A stretch of DNA of 64,000 bases from Eubacterium sp. (GTDB lineage Bacteria; Bacillota; Clostridia; Oscillospirales; Acutalibacteraceae): assembly GCA_022511205.1 (NCBI GenBank), contig JAFLRY010000005.1, positions 25,005 through 89,004 of the forward strand, in the 5' to 3' direction. Positions within the stretch are counted from its first letter, which is position 1; the number at the start of each line of letters is the position of its first letter. Positions 26,449 through 34,060 of the stretch are shown here, in pieces. The translations under genes were made by a program, and so were the position numbers. A model generated the notes under the pieces. It was not told where the DNA came from. It saw only the letters and a program-made list of their open reading frames with translations, and did no database searches.

Positions 26449-26859
26449 TTAGTGGCAACCGCCGCAGGTGCAGCAATCGTGGGTGCAATTCTCCGGCGGG
26501 ATCTGGCAGGTTTCGGGATCCTGACCGTCAAAGAAGAGGCCGATCATCTTGCTGATATACTGCGCCATTTCCTCCATTTCGGAAGCCGCTTCGGAATACT
26601 TAGTCATATTCTCGTTTTTCATAATGTCTTCATAAAGCTTCTGATACTGCTCCTGAAGCTCTGCGATGCGACCATTGTCCGCATCGTCGCCCTTTGTAGC
26701 CTCCTGCTGATACTTAAGGGAAATAAGCTGTAATTCCTGCATCTGAGCCTGAAGGGCTTCATCGGAATCGTTAACGGCTGCCGCCGCCTGAAGAGCTGCG
26801 AAACGGGGATCCTTCTGGATCTCTTTTCCAAGCTCGCGAAGTGCTGATTCTAAACTCAT
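26449..26859 (-). CDS. YlbF/YmcA family protein with Cys-rich tail
   Basis: This is a 136-residue protein. Most of it is an antiparallel helical YlbF/YmcA domain (LGKEIQKDPRFAALQAAAAVNDSDEALQAQ, then a YQKLYEDIMKNENMTKYSEA helix). The last 15 residues contain five Cys and two His (ending CCTCGGCH). In B. subtilis YlbF, YmcA and YaaT (RicF, RicA, RicT) form a complex that carries [4Fe-4S] clusters and affects mRNA processing and development. The tail here looks like a metal or cluster ligand set. It lies six bases after miaB, itself an iron-sulphur enzyme. Whether it is RicF, RicA or a separate paralogue cannot be settled by eye. Confidence 0.82.
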   Translation of the reverse strand: MSLESALRELGKEIQKDPRFAALQAAAAVNDSDEALQAQMQELQLISLKYQQEATKGDDADNGRIAELQEQYQKLYEDIMKNENMTKYSEAASEMEEMAQYISKMIGLFFDGQDPETCQIPPENCTHDCCTCGGCH

Positions 26860-26865
26860 AATAAT

Positions 26866-28299
26866 TCAGTTCCTTTCTCTCTCGCCTCTCAAAACGTATG
26901 TGAGCGGCTCAATAACTTTTATTTTTTGGAAGGTGCCGATAAGACTTTCGTCACCCTCAAATTCTATAATCAGGTTACCGTCCGTTCTGGAGGCAACGTA
27001 ATTATCTCCTAATTTACCTTTTCCGTAAACGAAGCATTTAAAGCTTCTGCCGTCATATTTTTTCATATTTTCGGCAGATATCTTTTCCTGAAGATCGGTA
27101 AGCTCTTTAAACCATTTCGTTTTTTCCTCGTGGGATACGGGATCAGGCATTTCCGCCGCGGGCGTTCCCTTTCTCGGCGAGAAAATAAACGTGAAAAGCG
27201 AAGTAAATTTCACCTCGTCAACGAGGGATAAGGTATCCTTAAATTCCTCATAGGTCTCCCCAGGGAAGCCTACGATAATGTCGGAGGTGAAGGCGATATC
27301 GTCGCCCATAAGCTCCTTTGCGTAGTTGATAAGCTCAAGGTATTTTGCCCTGTTGTAATGGCGGTTCATCGCTTTAAGCACCCTGTCGTTTCCGCTCTGG
27401 AAGGGCAGGTGCAGGTGCTTTGCGATCTTGTCACAGCGCGCCATAGTCTCGATAAGCTCTTTGGTGCAATCCTTCGGGTGGCTTGTCATAAATCTTATGC
27501 GAAAATCGCCGTCAAGCTCGTTTATACGCTGAAGAAGCTCGGCAAAGGTAACCTTAGGCGCAAGGTCTTTTCCGTAGGAATTAACGTTTTGACCCAAAAG
27601 CGTTATTTCCTTGTAGCCATCAGCTATCAGCTCTCTCGCTTCCCTGATGATATCAGCCGCCTCTCGGCTTCTCTCCCTGCCGCGAACGTAGGGCACGATG
27701 CAGTAGGAACAGAAATTGTTACAACCGTACATGATCGGAAGCCATGCCTTGCGGTCGTTATCCCTTAAAACAGGCACGCCCTCCGCTATGGCTCCATCCA
27801 TATCGGGGATCTCAAACACTCTCTTTTTTCTCGTAAGGGAGTTGAAAAGAAGCTCGGGGAGCCTGTGAACAACGTGAGTGCCGAAAACAAGATCAACGAA
27901 GGGAAAGCTCTGCTTGATCCTGTCTGCGATATGCTGCTGCTGCATCATACAGCCACAGCAGGCGATCAGAACGTCCCTGTTCTCCTGCTTATAGGATTTC
28001 AGCGTTCCGATATTGCCGAAAACCCTGTCCTCCGCGTGTTCACGCACGGCGCAGGTGTTGAATACTATGAGCTTCGCCTCAAACCGGTTTTCCGTAAAGC
28101 CGTAGCCCATCTCCTTCAGCATACCCTTGATACGCTCGCTGTCCGCCACGTTTTGCTGACAGCCGTAGGTGATCACACAGGCAAGGGGCTTTTCGCCGTA
28201 TCTTTTTGAAACAACGGAAGCCACCTTTTCGCAGAATTTCCGCTGTTTAGCTATTTCATTTTCGTCTACAACAGCAGTTTTTCTTTTGTTGTCTTCCAT
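26866..28299 (-). CDS. miaB: tRNA methylthiotransferase MiaB
   Basis: This is a radical-SAM enzyme of about 477 residues that converts i6A37 to ms2i6A37 in tRNA. The N-terminal UPF0004 domain has its three cluster cysteines (TYGCQQN, FNTCAV, ACCGCMMQQ), the radical SAM motif is CNNFCSYC, and a C-terminal TRAM domain ends the protein. The start is the ATG at 28297-28299 with GAGGTG six bases upstream; a GTG three codons earlier would place the site inside the codon. It heads the run miaB-ylbF-mutS-mutL-miaA. Confidence 0.96.
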   Translation of the reverse strand: MEDNKRKTAVVDENEIAKQRKFCEKVASVVSKRYGEKPLACVITYGCQQNVADSERIKGMLKEMGYGFTENRFEAKLIVFNTCAVREHAEDRVFGNIGTLKSYKQENRDVLIACCGCMMQQQHIADRIKQSFPFVDLVFGTHVVHRLPELLFNSLTRKKRVFEIPDMDGAIAEGVPVLRDNDRKAWLPIMYGCNNFCSYCIVPYVRGRERSREAADIIREARELIADGYKEITLLGQNVNSYGKDLAPKVTFAELLQRINELDGDFRIRFMTSHPKDCTKELIETMARCDKIAKHLHLPFQSGNDRVLKAMNRHYNRAKYLELINYAKELMGDDIAFTSDIIVGFPGETYEEFKDTLSLVDEVKFTSLFTFIFSPRKGTPAAEMPDPVSHEEKTKWFKELTDLQEKISAENMKKYDGRSFKCFVYGKGKLGDNYVASRTDGNLIIEFEGDESLIGTFQKIKVIEPLTYVLRGERERN

Positions 28300-28487
28300 C
28301 TTTTTCACCTCACGGCATACTAATCCATAGTATTTCTAATTATAGCAAACCGAATACCTTTATTCAACCTTTATTTATTAATTTATTTTAAATATTTAAA
28401 ATAAGCACGCGGCGATAATTATGCCATGCCCTTGCTTAAAATTCATATAAAACATATCCCTTTTTGATTAACAATATTCAGACTCCC

Positions 28488-28804
28488 TCATAGAATGATA
28501 TGAAGTTTAATGCAACGGGAGTCGAACCCGAGCCGCCTCACAGCGGTCTCTTTGGGTGCTTTTTGCTCTTTCTGCTTTGGTGGGCGACAGCCCACCTTCA
28601 TCAGAGAATAACAAAAATCGCCTCAAAAATCTTCGCTGTGAGGTGCTTCTCAGTTTTTACGGAGCAGATTTTTGTAGAGATAAGACAAACGCCGCAGAGA
28701 ATACTTGACGTATTGTCAAGGCGTTTAACGCAATATCTGCGAAAATATGCCCGTAAAAACCGACTTGTGTTCAACTCTCGTTGCCTTATTCAAATATTCT
28801 ATGA
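28488..28804 (+). mobile_element. Structured inverted-repeat element, copy A
   Basis: This is about 273 bp (28512-28784), or 317 bp if the outer arms TCATAGAAT (28488) and ATTCTATGA (28796) are included. Inner terminal repeats GCAACGGGAGTCGAACC and its partner near 28768-28784 are inverted. Inside are helix P1 (CCTCACAGCG 28536 with CGCTGTGAGG 28634) enclosing a hairpin GGTGGGC-GACA-GCCCACC (28579), helix P2 (GTTTTTACGG 28653 with CCGTAAAAAC 28751), and within it P3 (AAACGCC 28687 with GGCGTTT 28720). A diverged copy in reverse orientation is at 48931-49207. No transposase is encoded. Together with the upstream bases from 28309, which hold only AT-rich sequence, it fills the gap before the gene at 28818. 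Confidence 0.85.
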
Positions 28805-28817
28805 AGGAGTTTTTCTA

Positions 28818-29633
28818 ATGGCTGACAATTCGTTGTTCAATTCAGGCGACAGACAGATAAATGAAGCAGTCTGCATAGACACGAGCCGAATTTACGACAG
28901 CTGTGTTTCCAAGGATTGTTTGGAAGATTTAAGATGTACATTTTTCAGCCGCAGTCAGCGCCTTATTGATGACGCGATTACGGTAAAGACACGCGAATGC
29001 GAGATCGCGTCGGTATCTATCGACGTTGAAGAGGTTCCCTTCAACAGAGGTTATTTCAGCGTGGACATCACGTTTTATTTCCGCCTGAGCTTTGATACTT
29101 ACGTAGCGCCCTGCACCGCGCCTGAGGTTGCCGTTGGCTTCGCTCAGTTCACCAAAAAATGCATACTCTACGGCTCAGAGGGCAGCGTAAAAGTATTCAC
29201 CTCCAATCCTATCAACGAGGAGCTTGACTGCCCCGAAGCGCCCCAGTATTCCAACCCCACGGCGAAGGTTCAAGCGGTCGATCCCGTGATCCTTTCAACA
29301 GACGTTATCGACGCTTGCGACTGCTCGATCCCGGTATGCTCATCCTATCCGCAGTCTATCCTGAATAATATTTCGGATAACATTCCAAGCTCAGGCGCTT
29401 CAAGGGCCGTTCTTGTCACCCTCGGTCTGTTCAGCATCGTTCAAATGGAGCGCGACGTGCAGATGCTCATTCCCGCATACGATTACTGCATCCCCGAAAG
29501 AGAGTGCCAGTGCAACACGCAGAGCCCCTGCGATACCTTCCAGTCCATCGATTTCCCAGTTGACGAGTTTTTCCCTCCCGAGAGAGAAAACACGAACGGT
29601 TGTTGCGGCTGCAACAGCGATACGGATAACTGA
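28818..29633 (+). CDS. Conserved Cys-rich Clostridia protein of unknown function
   Basis: This is a 271-residue soluble protein without signal peptide or membrane helix. About 20 cysteines are spread along it, with clusters DACDCS, ECQCN and a tail GCCGCN. The middle contains smooth beta-rich segments (VSIDVEEVPFNRGYFSVDITFYFR, KKCILYGSEGSVKVF), and VTLGLFSIVQMERDVQM comes later. I recall similar unnamed proteins in many Clostridia; none with a known role. Cysteine content and beta character would suit a spore-coat or cross-linked surface protein, but that is a guess. AGGAG precedes the ATG at 28818; the open frame upstream of it reads through repeat DNA and is not part of the gene. Confidence 0.85.
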   Translation: MADNSLFNSGDRQINEAVCIDTSRIYDSCVSKDCLEDLRCTFFSRSQRLIDDAITVKTRECEIASVSIDVEEVPFNRGYFSVDITFYFRLSFDTYVAPCTAPEVAVGFAQFTKKCILYGSEGSVKVFTSNPINEELDCPEAPQYSNPTAKVQAVDPVILSTDVIDACDCSIPVCSSYPQSILNNISDNIPSSGASRAVLVTLGLFSIVQMERDVQMLIPAYDYCIPERECQCNTQSPCDTFQSIDFPVDEFFPPERENTNGCCGCNSDTDN

Positions 29634-29645
29634 ATAATTTAAAAA

Positions 29646-29677
29646 ACCGCGGCCCAAAAGGCTGCGGCTTTTCTTTT
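29646..29677 (+). terminator. Terminator after the Cys-rich gene
   Basis: CCGCGGCC pairs with GGCTGCGG (one G-T pair) around CAAAA, followed by CTTTTCTTTTT. It lies between two convergent genes; the A-rich other side lets it work for pcrA as well. Confidence 0.85.
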
Positions 29678-29679
29678 TA

Positions 29680-31908
29680 TTATACCTTTTCCAGCTTGGC
29701 GTAATTTGCCATAAGCTTTTTCGTTCCGGCGCGGTCAAAAGCGACCTCCAGCAGATTATCGTTGCCCATAGGCGCGACGGAAAGTATTATACCTACTCCG
29801 AAGGTCTTGTGCCTTACTGTATCGCCCACGTTATATGTAACGCCCGTATTGCTTGGCGTACCGCCGGCTTGCCCGAATTTTCGCGCCGCGGAAGAGCTTG
29901 TTTTAGCACTTCCTATCTCCACTCTGCTTCCCCTCTCTGATCTGACACCTGAGAATCCGCCGAATGACGAGAAGCTGCTTCTTGCGGAATACGTATCAAC
30001 GGTGATATCATTTGTCACGCTTACGGGAAGCTCGCGCACGAAGCGTGAAGCCATATTCCTGTTTGTTGTACCGTAAAGCATACGCTGGCGCGCGTTGATG
30101 AGATAAAGCCTTTCCTTGGCGCGTGTGATCCCCACGTAGGCAAGGCGGCGCTCCTCCTCCAGATCCTCATCGCTGTAAATGGATTGGTTGCCAGGGAATA
30201 TCCCCTCCTCCATTCCGGGAATGAAAACGATCTGGAACTCCAAGCCCTTAGCGGAATGAAGGGTCATTAGCACAACGCAGTCCTCATCCTCATTATAGGA
30301 ATCGATATCGGAAACGAGGGCAACGTCCTCTAGAAAATCGGAGAGCTCAAAATCCTCGTCCTCCTCCTGGTATCTTATGAACATTGAGGAAAGCTCGCTG
30401 ATGTTATTCTTCCTGTCCTCCTCGGTTTCGGGATCTTCGGCGAGGTAATCAAGATACTTTGTCTCATTAAGAACCTCCTGCAGAAGTTCCGAAAGAGAGC
30501 CGTTTTCCTTCAAAAACTCCTGAAAGCCCCTTATCTGCTGAGCAAACGCCTGAAGCTTTGCGGCGGAGCGGAGCGTTTTCTGAAATTCATCGCTCCTTTC
30601 GCAAACCTCAAAGGCGGAAATGCCCAAGCCCGTGGCGATCTCCATAACGTTTGCCACCATCGTTTCGCCTATTCCGCGGCGGGGAACGTTGATTATTCTT
30701 TGGAGCCTAACGTTATCGGCAGGATTATTGATCACGGCAAAATAGGAGATGATGTCCTTGATTTCCCTGCGGTCAAAGAAGCGGTTGCCGCCGATGATCT
30801 TATGGGGTATGCCGCTTTTTGTAAGCGTAATTTCAAGATTTCTGGACTGGGCGTTCATTCTGTAAAGGATCGCGTGATCGCTCATTTTTCTGCCCGCTTC
30901 AACGTTTTTAAGGATCTCATCAGCGATAAAGGTGGATTCCTCCGCCTCGCTGTTTACGGTGTTCAAAACGATCCTGTCTCCGGCGCCCGCGGCAGTCCAA
31001 AGATTCTTGCCCTTGCGGTTTTTGTTGTTTGCGATCACGGCGTTGGCACCGTCGAGAATATTTTGGGTTGAACGGTAATTCTGCTCAAGGCGGATCACTT
31101 TTGCGTCCTTATACTGCTGCTCAAAAGACAAAATATTTTCAATCGTAGCGCCGCGGAAGCGGTAAATGCTCTGATCGTCATCGCCCACCACGCAGATGTT
31201 TTTGTAGCCGTCCGCAAGTGTGGAAACAAGCACATACTGGGCATGTGAGGTATCCTGATACTCGTCCACCATAACATATCTGAACTGCTTTTGATAGAGC
31301 TCGCGAACGTCATTATTCTCTTGAAGAAGTTTTACGGTATTGAAAATAATATCGTCAAAATCCATCGCGTCGGACTTCAAAAGCTCTTTTTGATAGAGCT
31401 CGTAGCAGTCTGCGATCTTAGATTTTCTGTAGTCGTTTGCTGAATATCTCCTGTATTCGGCAGGACCGATAAGGCTGTCCTTCGCCGTGCTTATCTCGCT
31501 TAAAACGGACTTGTGGTGAATGATTTTATCAGTCAGCCCAAGGGCTTTCTGGCAATGCTTCATAACACGCTTCTGATCGTCCGTGTCGTAGATAGTGAAA
31601 TGATTGCTATAGCCCAATCTGTCACCAAAGCGTCTTAAAATTCGCGCGCAACAGGAGTGAAAGGTAAACGCCCAAATGCTGTTTGCTTCATCGCCGACGG
31701 CTTTGATAAGACGTTCTCTGATCTCCCCTGCCGCCTTGTTTGTAAAGGTGATCGCAAGCACCTGCCAGGGGAGCGCAAGCCCGCTTTCGATGATATGCTG
31801 AACGCGGTTTACCAGCACGGTGGTTTTGCCCGAGCCCGCGCCCGCAAGTATAAGAAGCGGCCCTTCCGTATGCTCCACAGCCTGCCGCTGCATTTCATTT
31901 AATGCCAT
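29680..31908 (-). CDS. pcrA: ATP-dependent DNA helicase PcrA/UvrD
   Basis: This is a 742-residue superfamily 1A 3'-5' helicase. Motif I is AGAGSGKTTVLVNR (near residue 22), motif II DEYQDTS, motif III DDDQSIYRFRGA, motif IV/V LEQNYRST and LMTLHSAKGLEF, motif VI YVGITRAKE. The C-terminal tail carries the PcrA-type Tudor-like end (GDTVRHKTFGVGII), which in PcrA contacts RNA polymerase. It removes replication and transcription blocks and serves nucleotide excision repair. It is monocistronic, ending at the shared terminator. Confidence 0.96.
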   Translation of the reverse strand: MALNEMQRQAVEHTEGPLLILAGAGSGKTTVLVNRVQHIIESGLALPWQVLAITFTNKAAGEIRERLIKAVGDEANSIWAFTFHSCCARILRRFGDRLGYSNHFTIYDTDDQKRVMKHCQKALGLTDKIIHHKSVLSEISTAKDSLIGPAEYRRYSANDYRKSKIADCYELYQKELLKSDAMDFDDIIFNTVKLLQENNDVRELYQKQFRYVMVDEYQDTSHAQYVLVSTLADGYKNICVVGDDDQSIYRFRGATIENILSFEQQYKDAKVIRLEQNYRSTQNILDGANAVIANNKNRKGKNLWTAAGAGDRIVLNTVNSEAEESTFIADEILKNVEAGRKMSDHAILYRMNAQSRNLEITLTKSGIPHKIIGGNRFFDRREIKDIISYFAVINNPADNVRLQRIINVPRRGIGETMVANVMEIATGLGISAFEVCERSDEFQKTLRSAAKLQAFAQQIRGFQEFLKENGSLSELLQEVLNETKYLDYLAEDPETEEDRKNNISELSSMFIRYQEEDEDFELSDFLEDVALVSDIDSYNEDEDCVVLMTLHSAKGLEFQIVFIPGMEEGIFPGNQSIYSDEDLEEERRLAYVGITRAKERLYLINARQRMLYGTTNRNMASRFVRELPVSVTNDITVDTYSARSSFSSFGGFSGVRSERGSRVEIGSAKTSSSAARKFGQAGGTPSNTGVTYNVGDTVRHKTFGVGIILSVAPMGNDNLLEVAFDRAGTKKLMANYAKLEKV

Positions 31909-31951
31909 AATATTCTCCTATTTTAAAAGACTGAATATGCTTTAAAGACTG

Positions 31952-31974
31952 AAAAAGGGTGTCTAAGACACCCT
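31952..31974 (-). terminator. Terminator after oadB
   Basis: GGGTGTC-TTA-GACACCC followed by TTTTTC on the minus strand, 25 bases beyond the oadB stop and before pcrA. Confidence 0.85.
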
Positions 31975-31998
31975 CTTTTCATTTGTTGAATAAGTTAC

Positions 31999-33216
31999 TT
32001 ACCGAAGAAGGGTAAGAAGCACACCCGCCGCTACCGCCGAGCCGATAACGCCCGAAACGTTGGGACCCATCGCGTGCATAAGCAGGAAGTTTGAGGGATT
32101 CTCTCTCTGACCTTCCTTCTGGCTTACGCGAGCCGCCATGGGAACTGCGGAAACGCCCGCCGAGCCGATAAGCGGATTTACCTTGCCCTTCGTGAACACG
32201 TACATAAGCTTGCCGAAAAGCACGCCGCTGGCTGTACCAATAGCAAACGCGAAGAGACCGAGACCTATAATGAAACCCGTTTGCAGGGTAAGGAACGTCT
32301 GCGCACTGGTGGTTGCGCCGACTGAAACGCCCAGCATAATTGTTACGATATTCATAAGCTCATTCTGCGCCGCCTTGGCGATACGCTCCGTTCTGCCGCT
32401 TTCCTTAAGAAGGTTACCGAACATAAGCATACCAACGAGGGTTGCCGCGTCCGGAAGCAGAAGTGAAACGATTACAGTTACCATTATGGGGAACAAGATT
32501 TTTTCGAGCTTTGATACCGGGCGGAGATTGCCCATAACTACCGCGCGCTCTTTCTTGGTGGTAAGCGCCCTCATAATAGGCGGCTGGATAACCGGAACGA
32601 GCGCCATATAGGAATACGCCGCAACGGCGATCGTACCGAGAAGCGCAGGCGCGAGAATGGTGGTAACGAAGATAGCCGTAGGGCCGTCCGCGCCGCCGAT
32701 GATGGCAATTGAGCCAGCTTCCTTAGGAGTGAAGCCTGCAAGCGTAGCTCCGACATAAGTAATAAAAATACCAAACTGCGCCGCCGCGCCGAGAATGAAG
32801 CTCTTGGGATTTGCGATCAGCGGCGTGAAATCCGTCATAGAGCCTATGCCGAGGAAAATAAGCGGAGGATAGATACCCGCTTTAACGCCGAAGTAAAGGA
32901 AATCCATAAGCCCGGGAGTTGCAACAGCGCCCGTTGTTTCATTGATCATTCTGCCCGCAACGAGATCTATAAAGCCCTGCAGATCGTGATACTGCACCGC
33001 AAGATTCGCGCCGGGTATATTCGCAAGAAGCATACCGAAAGCGATCGGTATCATAAGAAGCGGCTCAAAGCCTTTTTTGATTCCGAGATAAAGAAATAAA
33101 AAGGAGAATAAAATCATTACGAGATTTAAAGCTCCGCCCTCGGTGAAGAAATACGCGTAGCCGCTATTTTGAAAAATATCAACTATAGCGCCCCAAACGC
33201 CCTGTAATATTTCCAT
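31999..33216 (-). CDS. oadB: Na+-transporting decarboxylase beta subunit
   Basis: This is a 405-residue polytopic membrane protein of the OadB/GcdB/MmdB family, the subunit that couples decarboxylation of a biotin-bound carboxyl group to sodium export. About ten helices are visible, and the family's ion-path motifs FLGIGSMTDFTPLIANP, GGADGPTAIF and ANIPGANL are present, as is VMLGVSVGATTSA near the end. It follows the gamma-like gene by 15 bases. The biotin carrier and carboxyltransferase (alpha) genes are not in the window, so the substrate (oxaloacetate, methylmalonyl-CoA or glutaconyl-CoA) is open. Confidence 0.95.
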   Translation of the reverse strand: MEILQGVWGAIVDIFQNSGYAYFFTEGGALNLVMILFSFLFLYLGIKKGFEPLLMIPIAFGMLLANIPGANLAVQYHDLQGFIDLVAGRMINETTGAVATPGLMDFLYFGVKAGIYPPLIFLGIGSMTDFTPLIANPKSFILGAAAQFGIFITYVGATLAGFTPKEAGSIAIIGGADGPTAIFVTTILAPALLGTIAVAAYSYMALVPVIQPPIMRALTTKKERAVVMGNLRPVSKLEKILFPIMVTVIVSLLLPDAATLVGMLMFGNLLKESGRTERIAKAAQNELMNIVTIMLGVSVGATTSAQTFLTLQTGFIIGLGLFAFAIGTASGVLFGKLMYVFTKGKVNPLIGSAGVSAVPMAARVSQKEGQRENPSNFLLMHAMGPNVSGVIGSAVAAGVLLTLLR

Positions 33217-33231
33217 AGTGCCGTGTCCTCC

Positions 33232-33714
33232 TTAAAATCCTCTCGTGTTATCCAAAACGGCAGCCCTTGCCCAGGGGTTTCTGCTGCCAACGTCCTTTTT
33301 CTTAACGGAACGGATAACGAACTGATTATTGCCCTCCTGCGCCGCGACAGCCGCCGTGATAGCCGCAACGATCTCACCGCTTATGCCCGCTTCAATAACG
33401 GGCGCGGGCGCAACGGGTACCTTCGCCACAGGCGGAGCAACCTTAACTGCCGGAGCAACCGGCTGAGTATTTTCCACAGCTTTTTCAGCGTTCTTCGCGG
33501 CTTTCTTTGCCGCCTTTTTCGCGGCGCGCTTTTTCGCTGCCGCTTCCATTGATGAAACGATCTTCCCGAAGCCGTTGAAAACGAATATTAAAACGATCAA
33601 AACGCCCAAAACGATGCCGATACCCGCAACAACTACGGTGGCGACCTGCGCCCAATCTATGGCACCTCCTATGGCTGTCTTATATAAAGAAAGAGAAAGC
33701 GTATTCTGAAGCAT
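33232..33714 (-). CDS. oadG: OadG-type gamma subunit of Na+-pump decarboxylase
   Basis: This is a 160-residue protein with one membrane helix (about residues 22-46), then a Lys/Ala-rich stretch (AAAKKRAAKKAAKKAAK), then a Pro/Ala/Val linker and a C-terminal segment ending NPWARAAVLDNTRGF. That final motif is typical of OadG-like subunits in Clostridia. The linker resembles those of biotin carrier proteins but no biotin MKM motif is present. Gamma subunits assemble the pump and anchor the carboxyltransferase. It is the first gene of the oadG-oadB operon. Confidence 0.88.
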   Translation of the reverse strand: MLQNTLSLSLYKTAIGGAIDWAQVATVVVAGIGIVLGVLIVLIFVFNGFGKIVSSMEAAAKKRAAKKAAKKAAKNAEKAVENTQPVAPAVKVAPPVAKVPVAPAPVIEAGISGEIVAAITAAVAAQEGNNQFVIRSVKKKDVGSRNPWARAAVLDNTRGF

Positions 33715-33746
33715 ACAAATATTCCCCCATTATTTAAATTGTTAGT

Positions 33747-33775
33747 ATTATAAAGCATAAGCTTTTATTTTTCAA
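33747..33775 (-). promoter_or_regulatory. Promoter of oadG-oadB
   Basis: TTGAAA and TATAAT separated by 17 bases on the minus strand, 33 bases ahead of the OadG start. Confidence 0.72.
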
Positions 33776-33820
33776 TATAAAAAATAACTTTTTCGCAAAT
33801 AATTTATATGGTATAAATAC

Positions 33821-33848
33821 TTGATTTATTTCCCGAAATGATTATAAT
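33821..33848 (+). promoter_or_regulatory. Promoter of the 44-codon gene
   Basis: TTGATT (33821) and TATAAT (33843) with 16 bases between, 25 bases before the small open frame, divergent from the oadG promoter. Confidence 0.68.
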
Positions 33849-33873
33849 TGTAATTAGTAAGGGAGGCTTAGCT

Positions 33874-34008
33874 ATGAAAAAAGAAACGCTTATCATTCTT
33901 ATTCTTATCGCGCTTATCATTCTTTGGTTTACGGAAACCGTCGGAATGCGCAAAACGACGCGAATCCTCTCAGGCGCCGTTGATTTAGGTTTTAATCTTT
34001 TAAGATAA
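33874..34008 (+). CDS. Small membrane peptide, 44 residues
   Basis: This is a short gene with all expected signals: a promoter, GGGAGG six bases upstream of the ATG, and a strong terminator 12 bases past the stop. The peptide begins MKKETLIILILIALIILWF, a basic start and one hydrophobic helix (residues 5-19), followed by a short basic segment (MRKTTR) and GAVDLGFNLLR. It would insert as a single-pass membrane peptide with a cytoplasmic or exterior tail of about 24 residues. No relative is recognised. It could be a small regulatory membrane peptide or a toxin-like peptide; neither is supported beyond shape. No antisense RNA typical of type I toxins is evident. Confidence 0.75.
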   Translation: MKKETLIILILIALIILWFTETVGMRKTTRILSGAVDLGFNLLR

Positions 34009-34020
34009 AGCAAGAAATTT

Positions 34021-34052
34021 GCCCCGTATGATTTCTCATACGGGGCTTTTAT
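34021..34052 (+). terminator. Terminator after the small membrane gene
   Basis: GCCCCGTATGA and its complement form an 11-base perfect stem with a four-base loop, followed by TTTTATTATT. It also faces the end of the ABC permease gene. Confidence 0.9.
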
Positions 34053-34060
34053 TATTCCTA

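Noticed and set aside
28500..28817. Open frame extending the Cys-rich gene upstream by 106 codons
   Set aside because: It translates the structured repeat; the true start has AGGAG at the ATG of 28818, and the homologous repeat in the Nudix gene has stops.
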